Shown piece after piece: positions 53,279 to 63,844 of a stretch of 64,000 nucleotides of DNA. The translations under genes were made by a program, and so were the position numbers. The number at the start of each line of letters is the position of its first letter. Position 1 is the first letter of the stretch. The notes under the pieces were generated by a model. The model made no database searches and was not told where the DNA came from. It was given only the letters and a program-made list of their open reading frames with translations. Source of the stretch: Conchocele bisecta (Eukaryota; Mollusca; Bivalvia; Lucinida; Thyasiridae); NCBI GenBank assembly GCA_029237695.1, contig JAQRGA010000450.1, positions 1 to 64,000 of the forward strand, read 5' to 3'.

Positions 53279-54172
53279 TGTGTTGTCATGGAAAATAAGA
53301 ACAATATGCTATGTTTGTGGTCTGTTTATTGTTTTCTGCAGCATGATAAAGGTACAATAATGTTTTTATTGCTTTTTGATACTCGTTACTTCTGATTTCA
53401 ATTGGGGTTTTGGCAAATACGTAGAATGCCTGTGCATTGAGACGGAAACACCATGGAATCTTATCAAGTGCGATTATGCGATTTTTAATATAATATTACA
53501 TTGTAGGTAATTTGCAGCTCATGAAGCGAAAAACATCATTTATATATCATCTGATACACAGTACCGTTGTTTTTTCTTCAACATACATGTAGGCCGGAAT
53601 GCAAAGTATATGTCTAAGACAGAATCAATACGTCCCGACGTAATTAGATAGAGCTGTACAATCGCGTTGAACAAATATGGTAGATGGTTCCATTTCGACT
53701 AGACATAATTACGGAATCGCAACATCTATGTTTGTTCACCGTTGCCAAATTTAGAAACTAATAACATTGCCCCGCAACAGCTAATCACTCGAGACGAAAT
53801 CTGACATGTCACGACGAAATCGTGCTTATTGAGGATTTGGTGAATGTATTAGACTAAGTATGTTGTTATTTGTTCTCATGTTCGTGCAGTCTGATACAGA
53901 AATAACGTTATTTGTTGGTGGATGTAAAACGTCTCGATGACACAGTAGCGAGCATTGTAGCCTCTGATCAGATTGCGCAGATTGGATTTACAGTTATTGA
54001 TCATGCAGCCAAGAAACAACATGTTGTCGTACCCTGCTGCGAGCTGTCACAAACTTACGCGAGGTTAAGGAATATATGTCAACTGAGCACGAGTAATCGG
54101 ATTGACACAACGATGTATGTTTCTGAAGAACTATTTAAAGGCAGAACGTGACGAAGCAGATTACTACACCAT
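53279..54172. other. no gene confirmed
   Basis: A frame at 53912-54151 (VKRLDDTVASIVASDQIAQI) looks mildly protein-like but has no domain and no supporting splice or promoter signals. Confidence 0.25.
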
Positions 54173-54469
54173 CTGGGGCCGTTTCACTAAACTTCGTACA
54201 ACTAAAATGTCCGTAAGTGCAAAAAGTATGATAGTCTGTATATTTCACACGAAAACGTTTTCTTGTAAACAATTATTGGATTTACATTTATTGAGCATAG
54301 GCTGCATATGCAACCTATGCTCAACAAATGTAAATCCATCCATCAATTGAAATTATTTTCCAGACGATCCTATATTTAATGTAAGTCAATCAATTGAAAT
54401 TTACAGACTATTCTAGATCTGCAAATACGAACATTTCAATCGTACGAAGGTTAGTGAAACGGCCCCCAG
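54173..54469. mobile_element. F1 MITE with partial arm duplication
   Basis: CTGGGGCCGTTTCACTAAAC to GTTAGTGAAACGGCCCCCAG. The right arm contains the CAATTGAAAT..CCAGACGATCCT block followed by a second AATTGAAATTTACAGACTAT, so it is longer than other copies. Confidence 0.85.
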
Positions 54470-54657
54470 GTTATAGGGACGATCACCGTCCAAATCAACA
54501 CAAAACGACTTCACCACGTGGTATATTCTTACATATCCAAATTCTCCAAAAGTTGGCAGATATTTTTGCAAATCATAATCACTGAAGCTGCGATAATTAC
54601 TATTCGTAAACAAATGTGGATCAGACCGAAATGCCCCCCCACGTGTAAACTCTGATT

Positions 54658-54773
54658 AACTGACGCGGCATGGAAACGGGATGTATTCGGCAGAGCCTCG
54701 CCCATCCCGTTTCCTAAGCCTTGCCATATATTTATTCCCATTCACGGCACTAACCTACTATTCTCTATATATT
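54658..54773 (-). mobile_element. C1 first hairpin, incomplete
   Basis: GCGGCATGGAAACGGGATGT, CCTCGCCCATCCCGTTTCCT and CACGGCACTAACCTACTATT. The outer arm on the left is missing. Confidence 0.7.
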
Positions 54774-55386
54774 TCCAAACTGTGTGTTCAAAATATTTTC
54801 GACTTGTTTTTTGCTAGATTCACGTAGCAACACATATTTCAAGAGATTTTCAATGTGCGTGGGCTGATCATGTAACGCCCCAAATCATGTACGCACATAC
54901 GGGCGCATAAATATTATATTTGAGAAAACGTCTGAAGAAATGGCTTTGCTTACGATAACACATGGCGAACATAACCTCAGATTGAACCAACAACGTCAAC
55001 AAAAGCTTGAACACTGCATATCAGAATAAATTGACATTTAACGTTTTCTGACATGTTCATCATAACATACATATTATATACATGTTCTACTCTAATCTGT
55101 CTGATTTTTTTTGGCGATTTTTTACGAGGAGACAAGCGTGGTTTTATTGTATTGGGAATAATTTGAAAAATGTACTTGAAGATGGCACATAAGTCTGCGT
55201 ACAAATAGACCACTAATAACGTTCCTGGTTACAAGGCTCTCCGTCTCGCGGCGAGTGCACTCATCTGCTTCCATAATCTACATGCGAGGCACGCCATGGG
55301 ATTTTGTACCGTCGGACATCTGCGTAATTTCATTAATTACCTTTACAACATTTACAATATTTTTCATAAATAAAGTCAAAAGTTGA
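54774..55386. other. no gene recognised
   Basis: Nothing supported. Confidence 0.25.
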
Positions 55387-55502
55387 CAATATTTTCTGTA
55401 CGCGGTATCAAAAGTAGACACAATTGTCAGAGTACATGCGGAATATTCCGCATGTACTCTGACAATTGTGTCCACTTTTGATACCGTGTACAGAAAATAT
55501 TG
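55387..55502. repeat. loop-less palindrome, 58-bp arms
   Basis: CAATATTTTCTGTACGCGGT to GAATATTCCG and back. Only a few mismatches in 58 bp, with the centre ATGCGGAATATTCCGCAT. Confidence 0.9.
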
Positions 55503-55524
55503 TAAATTTGTAGAATTTCATGAA

Positions 55525-55690
55525 ATTTCCGTAATGTCCGTTAACATTTTAAGATATAAGATAACGGTGTGGAAATTTACGTCAGATATAACATGCATAT
55601 AATACCAATCAATCGTGGGGTAATGGTGAATGAATGTTTATTTTGCCACAAAATGTCTCAGATGATGTCTCTGATATAAAGAACGTTTTT
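55525..55690. mobile_element. K1 right fragment
   Basis: GTAATGTCCGTTAACATTTT through TGTCTCAGATGATGTCTCTG and AAAGAACG. The AGGTACATGCCC terminus is replaced by the next hairpin. Confidence 0.7.
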
Positions 55691-55806
55691 GTTTCGTCTC
55701 TGATTGTTTTTCAAGTTGCCAGATACATAAATGCATCTGACAACTTGAAAAAATCAGTGACGAACATCAAATGCATCGGGCAACTTGAAAGAAATCAGAG
55801 ACGAAC
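55691..55806. repeat. hairpin with repeated right arm
   Basis: TTCGTCTCTGATTGTTTTTC + AAGTTGCCAGAT pairs with ATCTGACAACTTGAAAAAAT and again with GGGCAACTTGAAAGAAATCA + GAGACGAA. Two alternative right arms exist. Confidence 0.75.
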
Positions 55807-56065
55807 ATCTCAAACAAATGGAACATGTCATATAAAGTTACTATAACCTGTTTAGTCGTGAAAAGTCACAAGCATTTCCTCCGACATGATTGGATTTAAT
55901 ATCATTTTGCATGGTAGTGTTTTTTATTGATCATGTGACGAATACATAATATAATTTTATTTCTTCATGACGATAAAATTCTCGACGCTCAGCGATTTTT
56001 CTGACGCGGCGATATCTGAGAACCAAAGTACTCTGTGCTTATGGTGATATAACTATAACTTATTA

Positions 56066-56262
56066 CATAACCGCCTGCGTTAATATTGCCCTAAATGTTA
56101 TAACCGTTTCTGAACATTTATTGGCAACACCAACTATTAATCAAGCAATTTTAGCATAGTTCAGGCTCAGTGAATCAAGATGTTTGGTTTCAAACACAAT
56201 AGTGAAGTATGTTGAAATAAGGAAATCAACACATATTTGCAAGATTAGAGCAGGCGGTGGTG
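56066..56262. mobile_element. M1 MITE, diverged
   Basis: CATAACCGCCTGCGTTAATA and GCAAGATTAGAGCAGGCGGT. The centre is reduced. Confidence 0.7.
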
Positions 56263-56568
56263 TTTCCCCTCATGCCGCCACTGTTTCACAGTGTGACAGT
56301 CTTCACATAGTTATCACTTATCTTATGTCACACCACGGTGCCTCAACCTGTCTCTTATCCAGTTGTCGTATTCCCACGTGACCGGGGCACTGACATGCGC
56401 ACTCGACGGGCCAATCCAATACCGAGTTTGCGGATTCAAATTGTTGACAATGACACCGTGGTTAAAAGTTCAGCGTCCGTGAAACGCGAACCATCCTCTA
56501 TCTTAAAATTACCAACAAATCTGATGAGACGGGAGCCGTCCTATCTTGATTTGCAGTATTTACAAATA
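56263..56568. other. no gene confirmed
   Basis: An open frame 56338-56574 (RIQIVDNDTVVKSSASVKRE) has no recognised domain. Left unassigned. Confidence 0.2.
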
Positions 56569-56762
56569 CAGTGAAACCTCTCTAAACCGGACGTCCGGCT
56601 TAGAGAGGTTTCACTGTAAATCAGGCATTTTATCATTCTGAGCCATGGTTGTGTGTTATGCGATCACGAACGGAGATTATCACCTGAGATAAGTGACTAA
56701 TAAACTCATCGAAAATAAGATCACATGTTTTCTTTGTGTCCTGTTTAGATAGGTTCCACTAC
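56569..56762. mobile_element. T1 MITE
   Basis: A hairpin CAGTGAAACCTCTCTAAACC..GGCTTAGAGAGGTTTCACTG, the family interior (GCGATCACGAACGGAGATTA), then CTGTTTAGATAGGTTCCACT. Immediately followed by CAGTCAAACCTGTGAACAAG, an end of a second family. Confidence 0.75.
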
Positions 56763-56933
56763 AGTACAGTCAAACCTGTGAACAAGGATCAGACGTGGGA
56801 TATGTTGGCCTTTGTTCACAGTTGGTCTTTGTTCTCAGGGTCATTTATGTAGTAATCGATTTTATGTAACTGGGAAAACAAAATCGCTATATAGAGGATA
56901 TTCCATTGTACATTTTGAATAGCGGGAAATAAT

Positions 56934-57027
56934 ACACGAGTGTGCGTCGGCTTCCGCGCAAGCAACGAGGGAGCGTAGCGAACGAGTTGCTTGCACGGAC
57001 GCCGACGGACACGAGTGTATTATTTCC
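56934..57027. repeat. GC-rich palindrome
   Basis: GGAAATAATACACGAGTGTG with GTCGGCTTCCGCGCAAGCAA is mirrored by TTGCTTGCACGGACGCCGAC and ending TGTATTATTTCC. The centre is GAGGGAGCGTAGCGAACGAG. Confidence 0.8.
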
Positions 57028-57634
57028 TCCATTCAAACAGGTAATTGGCATTCGGAGGTGCCTTTAACACATGTTTCACTGTAGTAGTTTGTCAACATGC
57101 TCAAGCGATATAAATAAGTTCCACCAGCAACGGAAAAGGAATCCGCGGTCGGTTCAGCCAATCAAACTACAGCACTCTGATGGCCCTGTATCTATCATAG
57201 CAAAACTATACGAGTACAAAACCCTCGGTACACTATCAAAATGCTGAAACCGGTCCTGCCTCCACAGACTTGGGGCAATTGTAACATATTAAAGGCACAC
57301 TGTCGAGTCATAGTAAAATGATATTACAGGCACCACTCTCTTGAATGTTAGATTCTAACACATCAAAAACTAGGGAAAACAAAAACTGGATATATTCATT
57401 GTATAAAACTTGGTATTCAAAAAGCATTCGCATATCAAGTTAGTCGTTATAGTTTGTGTCATAGTTTGTGACGTGTGGTTTCTACCACAGATATGCGCAT
57501 CTAATAATTTTGGTCCAACAGAAAACTCTGTCTCAAATGTTTTACGATTTGTGGTATATATCTACGAAATATTGACGAGGAACGTTGGCAGTTAGACACT
57601 TCAATTTATGAATGTGTTGAAGCCGTCGTGTGTA
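57028..57634. other. no gene recognised
   Basis: Nothing supported. Confidence 0.25.
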
Positions 57635-57805
57635 CACAGCCGCCTGTGTTCATTTTGCCCCGCTCATCAACCTTTCTGAACATATATTAGCAATGATAAC
57701 TCGAAGTAAGACAGTTTGATTGCATTAGCCTGAGCTACAGTATTCAAAGTATTTTTAAAATAATGAAATGTCCAAGCATTGGCAATATTAGCGCAGGCGG
57801 TAGTG
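57635..57805. mobile_element. M1 MITE with TA target duplication
   Basis: TA|CACAGCCGCCTGTGTTCATT and AATATTAGCGCAGGCGGTAG + TG|TA. The centre has lost half of its palindrome. Confidence 0.75.
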
Positions 57806-58092
57806 TATGTATGTTGATTGTATTTCCATAAACAAAAAATGACGCAGGACAAATTAAAAGCGTTTCTCCGGGATCGGGTCTTGTATTCATGTGATTGATT
57901 GCGGCGGAATATCAGCTCAATGTATTCATTAAATCACCTCGTCTGTTGACGATTACGTGTTGTTTCAAAACTCGTAATTAACTAAAGTCTAAAATAGCGT
58001 TTGCTGTGTATCCGTTTCTAAATGTCAGTTATTTTATCGATACGGTCAAGTGGCTTCGTATGATTGTCTGATTGCAATTATAAGGTTCGGCA

Positions 58093-58214
58093 ATGTCCAG
58101 CCGTGGGTACATGTTTGCTGTGGCACGAGGGAACAGTTTGAATCCCAAGGCCGTAGGCCGCGGGTTCAAACAGTTCCCGAGTGCCACTGCAAACGTTTAC
58201 CCACAGCTGGACAT
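58093..58214. repeat. palindrome with about 50-bp arms
   Basis: ATGTCCAGCCGTGGGTACAT + GTTTGCTGTGGCACGAGGGA pairs with TTCCCGAGTGCCACTGCAAA and TACCCACAGCTGGACAT (diverged). The loop region is AAGGCCGTAGGCCGCGG. Overlapping frames on both strands arise from the symmetry. Confidence 0.85.
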
Positions 58215-58794
58215 GGTCGAAAGTTATTGTTACATTTCCGTTGAAAATATCATGCAATTTGAGCATTTACGCCGTACTTTCGATACTTTGATAACCCGTT
58301 CAACAGCTGATTTACACATACATATTCCGGGCCGCAGACATTAAGTAGTCGCATCATGTTTCAAAATTTCAGTGCGACCGTTGTGAACTGGTCTGATGAC
58401 GTGATGGCGCGTTCTAGTAACGTCACGAGACACATGCCTTACGTAGGTGTTGGCTTGGCCCCGGAATGTGCATTGTCTACTGCCATGGTCAAACAGCACA
58501 CGCTGTACGTTTGAACATGGCTGTGAGCGATGTCAAACAACGGCAGTCATATAACAACATATTATTGATGATCGATATTTTGAGAATAGTTAGTTAGCTG
58601 GATTATAATTAGTGGTGGAAAGTGGCTGTTCCCAACCCAGTGACTACTGTCTGTTTCACGAAACCTGCCCAAATTGTACGATTTTATTACGAAAAATGAG
58701 TTGCCTATGGGAATTTAACATGGGGAACAAAGAGGTGGAGCACCTGGAAAGGGAGTCGAAAAAAACACAAAATAAATTTGAAATTGATTCTGAA

Positions 58795-58940
58795 ATCTAG
58801 CTAGATAGCTTGGAAATGATCTAACTAAGAAATCAAAAGTTACATTTGGAAAATCGGTCGACTATTTCTGAAATTAGAAAAATGTCCCCATGTTAAATCC
58901 CCATAGACATATTCACTGTTTACATGTGAAACTAGTTTTC
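58795..58940. repeat. single copy of the 156-bp repeat unit
   Basis: GATCTAACTAAGAAATCAAA, GGAAAATCGGTCGACTATTT and TTAAATCCCCATAGACATAT match the 47.5-48.1 kb unit, outside any array. Confidence 0.75.
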
Positions 58941-59525
58941 ACATAGGGTACCTATGTATTGGAATCGCCTCGGACAGTTAGCCACGCCCCAGACCCCCGT
59001 CGATGCGATGGTCCGTAGTGATATCTTGGAGTAACCATAACAACAAAATGCATTGTGTTACTCAACGTTTAACTGTCATACGCAACCGCTAATTGAAAAT
59101 AATATTATGAAAAACTACTTGCACTGCACAATATCAACAACGGATATTCTACGTACAAAAATACATCTGATTATTTTGTTGCGCGTGATTTGCCCCCATT
59201 TGCGGCACAAATCGTGCGGTCATCACTAAATTTAGTAACAGGAATGCCGTTTTCGGCAGTGTTAACACCCCTCCGAATACTCTTCGAAACACACGACGCG
59301 TTTAACACACAAACGGTATCAAGTTTGACCTTCCGACAATCTATTTTTAAACTCACCCGACACCTGTGCGTTTGTTTCATCACGTTCTGCCCATATCGGA
59401 GACACTTTGCCTTTAAAACAATTCTTTCTGAAGTAATAACGAAGGGAATGAAAAATACAATCACGGCTGTACACAATGAAATGAAAAAAAACAAAATAAA
59501 ATTCCTGAAAAATAAAAAAAAACAA
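58941..59525. other. no gene confirmed
   Basis: Frames on both strands (for example 59190-59576) are open but show no domain. The A-rich segment near 59485-59525 acts as the T-rich terminator side of the minus-strand tRNA-like gene. Confidence 0.3.
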
Positions 59526-59597
59526 GGTTCTGCTTGGGCTCGAAACCAGGACCTTCTGCGCGTTAAGCAGACGTGATAACCACTACACCACAGAACC
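59526..59597 (-). tRNA. tRNA-Val(AAC)-like gene
   Basis: The 72-nt minus-strand sequence has a perfect seven-pair acceptor stem (GGTTCTG/CAGAACC) and a D arm GTGTAGTGGTTATCAC. The anticodon stem TCTGC/GCAGA carries loop TTAACGC, giving anticodon AAC (valine). The variable loop is AGGTC. The T arm, CTGGT-TTCGAGC-CCAAG, contains two mismatches and lacks G53 of the normal G53-C61 pair, so the B box is abnormal. Three bases after the 3' end a run of T residues could terminate Pol III. It is a plausible recent tRNA pseudogene or a functional gene with a weakened T arm. Unlike the SINE heads at 30.7 and 31.3 kb, it has paired ends and no attached SINE body. Confidence 0.6.
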
Positions 59598-59633
59598 GTA
59601 TACTGCAAATTTATAACACCAACACATACATAC

Positions 59634-59779
59634 CAGGCCCGTAGCCAGGGGGGTTCGGAGCAGTCGGACGACCCCCACCCAGTCTCGAGGTCCACTTTTT
59701 TAGCCTCGAGGTCCCCTTGGGCCTTCGAAACACCCCCCCCCCCTTCAAACAACACCCCCCCCTTCTGGCTACGGGCCTG
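59634..59779. mobile_element. GGCCCGTAGCCAG MITE with 5-bp target duplication
   Basis: CAGGCCCGTAGCCAG and CTGGCTACGGGCCTG are perfect terminal inverted repeats. CATAC lies on both sides (59629-59633, 59780-59784). The interior is C-rich with GAGGTCCACTTTTTTAGCCT. Confidence 0.9.
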
Positions 59780-59798
59780 CATACAATAATCGGGTATT

Positions 59799-59819
59799 TA
59801 CGGAGCCCCGCAAGGGACG
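59799..59819. repeat. A1 terminus remnant
   Basis: CGGAGCCCCGCAAGGGACGA is the A1 end without arms. It directly precedes the split F1 remnant. Confidence 0.55.
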
Positions 59820-60451
59820 ATTCTAAATATGCACTTACGAACATTTTAGGGACTGGTCATTATTTATCGCCGGCGGGGGGGGGGGCGGCTGGATGAAATG
59901 ATATTTACGATATTTTGAGCGTAGAATGCAGGAAATGGCTTGCTCAATTCAAAAAATTGTCCAGGGGGGGTCCGGGGGGGGATACCCCCGGACCCACCCA
60001 ACTCCCTCGCACCGCTCAGTCGACTAACGTGCATATCCCGATTTTTTTTTTTTTTATATATTTTTTTTTTTTTACAAAATATTCAGCGTAGAATGCAGGA
60101 AATGGCTTCCTCAATTCAAAAAATTTCCGGGGGGCGGCATGCCCCCGGACCCCCCTAGCCAACTCACTCGCACCGCTCAGTCGACGAACGAGCATACCTC
60201 CTTCAAGTTCCATGTGGCCGCCCCCCCCCTCCCTCCCCCCCTTGGTGAAATCCTGGATCCGCCACTGTGCTGAACATTTGGTACGATTTTGATGGTAACA
60301 ATGTTATTACCCGCGGATCAGCTACGCAAATAGAGTAGATCCTTATGAGACAGCTCATATGGATCTACAATGCTTGCAAAACTCTACATGTATAGTCTAG
60401 ATCGAGATTAAATGACCAGTCCCTTAGTCCTACGAAGTTTAGTGAAACGGG
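59820..60451. mobile_element. F1 right arm split by a TTA-flanked insertion
   Basis: Left remnant GCACTTACGAACATTTTA (59831-59848) and right remnant GTCCTACGAAGTTTAGTGAA + ACGGG (60427-60451) join to the normal F1 right arm when 59849-60423 and one TTA are removed. Confidence 0.85.
59849..60423. mobile_element. 575-bp MITE with TTA target duplication
   Basis: GGGACTGGTCATT and AATGACCAGTCCC are perfect terminal repeats flanked by TTA (59846-59848, 60424-60426). A 3-bp TTA/TAA target with GG-starting ends is the PIF/Harbinger pattern. The interior has a direct repeat (GTAGAATGCAGGAAATGGCT at about 59922 and 60089), G and C runs, and at 60245-60275 a GGATCCGCCACTG hAT-type end. It also holds a G1-like GTAGATCC hairpin at about 60336-60383, so it is itself mosaic. 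Confidence 0.85.
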
Positions 60452-60466
60452 ATTTGATTTACTGAT

Positions 60467-61150
60467 TAGGGTTTTACGCCCGTTCAACATCAATATCATA
60501 TACAAACGGGAATGATCACATGTTTTGACAACACTTGCTTTTCCCTAGTGATTCTCTATCATGCTGTGACAAATCCACGACGCTCAGACCCCAAGGTCAA
60601 CGTCACAGTCTTAGTGCTTTCATAAACTTAACGTTGGGGGGAATTTGTTATAATTTATGTTTTTGTATTTCACACATGCCTCTCTAATGATTCTCTATCA
60701 TGCTGTGACAAATCCATGACACTCACCCCCTGACCCCCACTAACCCCAAGGTCAAGGTCACAGTCTTAGTGCTTTCATAAACTTAGCGTTGGGGGAAATT
60801 TGTTTCCTTTCATCCCACTTCTTGATATTTCGTACATGCCTTTCTCTAATGGCAGTATATCATGCCATGCCACATCCACAACCCTCAGACCTCCGCTAAT
60901 GCCTTAGGTCAAGGTCACAATCTTAATGCTCTCACAAACTAACATTGAGGGAAATTTGTTACAATGTCTGTTTCCTTTCACCACTCTTCTTGATATTTTA
61001 CACATCCCTTCCTCTAATGGTTCTCTATCATGCCCTGCCAAATCCATAGCCTCAGACCCCTGCTAAACCCAAGGTCTTAGTGCTTTCGCAAACTTAACAT
61101 TGGCCGAAATTTCTTTTAATTTCTGTTTCCTTTCACACAGTTTCTTGATA
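60467..61150 (+). repeat. H-type core tandem repeat
   Basis: TTCTCTATCATGC(T/C)(G/C)TG recurs at about 60553, 60693 and 61023 with a diverged unit at 60851. Each is followed by AAGGTCA and CAGTCTTAGTGCTTTC. The layout resembles the H3 cores at 11.5-12.0 kb, but a clear hairpin head and tail are missing. Confidence 0.65.
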
Positions 61151-61485
61151 TTCGTTAAACTAAAACACCACCAGGCGCACTTCGTTGTCTTCTGATAACT
61201 CTTGTTTAATCTGCGTTAAAGTGTTTATGTATCCAACATCTCCACAACGTTAAAGGTCACATTACCAAATATCACTTATTTTCTGCAAAATGCTGTTGAT
61301 ACTTGTCTGAAGCAGCTGCGGTCTGGTCATTGTTATATCCGGTGTATTGGGTTATCACCAAGTTTGTCTCTCGGACGTGACAGATAGCGATGTCTCCAGT
61401 CCGGGAGTAATCTGCAGTCTGCCAAACCGATCGACACTTTTCAAGCAATCGGATAGGGTGGGTGCCGGTACAAATGTCAAGTTAA
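61151..61485. other. no gene recognised
   Basis: Nothing supported. Confidence 0.25.
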
Positions 61486-61749
61486 CTAGATCTACCTTCG
61501 GTTCTATCTCGCTTAGTGCTGTTTCCGCCGTACGTCGAGTCTTGCGCAGTCTGTGAGCGACAAGCACACTCGTCATGTGAAACAAAATTCGCACGTGTGG
61601 GTCTAACTGATGTTAATCCTCATTCTATCGATGGATTTACAGCGGATTTTAGTGACATTCCCGAATTCGGCCTGATTGACATTTGTCTATGGTGGCCAAT
61701 ACACGCCAACATGAGTGTCAATTCTATGTTCAGGGAAAGGGGTCAATAA
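61486..61749 (+). other. open frame of uncertain status
   Basis: The frame contains CAVCERQAHSSC, then DVNPHSIDGFTADFSDIPEF and ICLWWPIHANMS, and stops at 61749. Its composition is protein-like, with two Cys pairs. There is no ATG before the Cys-rich part and a 79-codon frame lies opposite. It could be a fragment of an old coding exon. The family is not recognised. Confidence 0.2.
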
Positions 61750-62289
61750 GTCAGTATTTAAAGTGATAAATTACAGCCAGGAACAAATTAATGACAGTAT
61801 ACCGGTAACACATCCAGCGTAGATTAATACCCATATTAATGCAAGTACTGAAAATACGACACAAAATATTCTAACGAGTTTGGTCTTCCATACATTGAAA
61901 ATGTTGTCAGCGGTTTCCACAATGACGTCATTTGTATGTTTTAATATACTTGATCAGGGGCCAACTATTTCATTCACACAACAGAAGTAAACATGGCGAT
62001 GTACCGACAAGGCATTTTCAGGCGCGACACCGCTTCCGTGGCGGAATTATTGTAACTATTGCTCTTCAATCAGTTTGCAATATAAGTATCTATAATGATC
62101 ATAGATATCTGGAATCTGTATTTATACTTCAATTGATGATGTCTTGTATATGTGTTACCGTATCTGTCTGATATTGCTATGCATAATCTGTAATGTTGTT
62201 GAATGTTTTGGTACATACTGTAGCAGTGCATACTGTATCAATAGTTTACCCCTTAGCCATTAAAAAGCCGAAAAAGAAAATTGCCATCT
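61750..62289. other. no gene recognised
   Basis: Nothing supported. Confidence 0.25.
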
Positions 62290-62423
62290 GCTCATTTTGT
62301 ATATTTTAATCTCTTTAAAAACCTGTTTTGGCAGCGCAGTAGAATCGTTTCAGTATGTTTTTTAGGAGAAAATATAAAAATATTTAAAACAGCAGACGAC
62401 AATTGTCGTTTCCAGCGCTTTGA
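62290..62423. repeat. P1 remnant
   Basis: TTTTGGCAGCGCAGTAGAAT and AAACAGCAGACGACAATTGT are P1 interior. Cut at the K1 left border. Confidence 0.5.
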
Positions 62424-62911
62424 ATGTACATGCCCACTCAGTAAGCCCAAAATGTCATTTATAGGAATTAAATAAGTGTATAACTGTGTCACTATTCCAC
62501 CAGTTCTAAACGTTTCAAGTGCCCGCTATACAGAAATAATCATTTAGTAATATGTATTTTACTGATGTGACGCGCGGTGGTATCAGGCTATTTTCATATG
62601 CAAATGAGGCATGATATTTTTTAATTATTTATACTAAAGAAATGCGTCACCTGAAAAAATAATATTTTCGACAGATTTTAAAGTATGATCATTGCACATC
62701 ATACAATAAATACAGAGATTAAATAGTAATGTCCGTTAACATTTTAAGCAAGCACGGTTATCGCCCCTGACATGAGTGTGTAAATTTACGTCTGATATAA
62801 AATGCATAATAATGCCAATTAGTACGTGGGATAATGGCGCATGAATGTTTATTTTGCCAGGAAATGTCTGATGTAAAGAACATTTTGTACCTACTGAGTG
62901 GGCATGTACCT
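62424..62911. mobile_element. K1 MITE
   Basis: The left end ATGTACATGCCCACTCAGTA is mutated at the first bases. The right end ACTGAGTGGGCATGTACCT is followed by TTAA (62912-62915). The left target reads TTGA, a one-base change. Interior is closest to 44336-44836. Confidence 0.85.
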
Positions 62912-62989
62912 TTAAGGGTTAATGTAACTGCAACACCAACAATCAATCTAGTTTAATCTTGTAGTACCCTATATTCAGTACTTTCAGTA

Positions 62990-63165
62990 CTTTGATTTCC
63001 CAATAAAATTGATATTGGACCAACTTTCACGAAATAAAAAGAAGGCTTATTCTTAAATTTTGCTATGATTAAATATTATCGAACAATATATTGTTGTTGC
63101 ATTGTTTATATATAGCCGTAACATTTGGGCAGCTTTCGTGAAACAGACGGTACGTGTAGTTTCCT
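62990..63165. repeat. dispersed segment shared with 48.08-48.22 kb
   Basis: AAATAAAAAGAAGGCTTATT and GGGCAGCTTTCGTGAAACAG match the right flank of the 156-bp array. Confidence 0.65.
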
Positions 63166-63264
63166 TTTATATCCAATTATCTGGTGCGGGTAGGAGTGTT
63201 AAGCGTATGGATTCAGAGGTTTGCCTATCAACGATTAACTGGTATGGCTCGATTGTCTGATTGA

Positions 63265-63420
63265 GGTATTGCACCTGTTTCCGATTGATTGCCCGAGCCT
63301 GAGCTGTAGGACATATCCGGCTCAATCAATGAAGCTGCTTGATTTCAAGCATAATATTCATGTGTATTTTGAAATAAAGAAATTTACAAATATTGACAAG
63401 ATGAGCTCAGGCGATAGTGT
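63265..63420. mobile_element. M1 MITE, left end missing
   Basis: CGAGCCTGAGCTGTAGGACA centre, CTTGATTTCAAGCATAATAT arm and GAGCTCAGGCGATAGTG|TA right end. Confidence 0.7.
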
Positions 63421-63596
63421 ATATTGTCAATGCACAGCGGCTTTCATCGGTATAAGTAAAACAATATTATGAACAATACAAACGTGTGTTCATCATGTGG
63501 CTGTGTAAAGTGGTTTAATTGCAGGTATATCATGATACTAGGACGGCCGGATTGTTTATATGTTCACCATATACCTACATACATGTACATGCACAT

Positions 63597-63844
63597 ATAG
63601 AGAATACTAGCTTAGTGCCGTGAATGGGAAACAATATCTGGCAAGGCTCAGGAAACGGGATGGGCGAGGCTTTGCCGAGCACATCCCGTTTCCGTGCCGC
63701 GCCAGATATTTAACCTACTCTTCTATTTATCCCGTCAACACCTACAAATGGCTGTGATATGCAAAAATAGTATTGACTGGATATCAAAAATGTTTCACGG
63801 CACCGTGTTTCACGGCACATACGCACTGTGTTGACGGGATAAAT
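63597..63844 (+). mobile_element. C1 composite double-hairpin element
   Basis: ATAGAGAATACTAGCTTAGT, GATGGGCGAGGCTTTGCCGA, TTTAACCTACTCTTCTATTT, then TATCCCGTCAACACCTACAA to GTGTTGACGGGATAAA. Slightly shortened first hairpin. Confidence 0.8.

Noticed and set aside
53912..54151. 79-codon open frame near an F1 element
   Set aside because: The composition is acceptable, but no domain, splice or promoter evidence supports it.
59171..59782. 203-codon minus-strand open frame
   Set aside because: It runs through the tRNA-like gene and the GGCCCGTAGCCAG MITE, so it cannot be a conserved protein.
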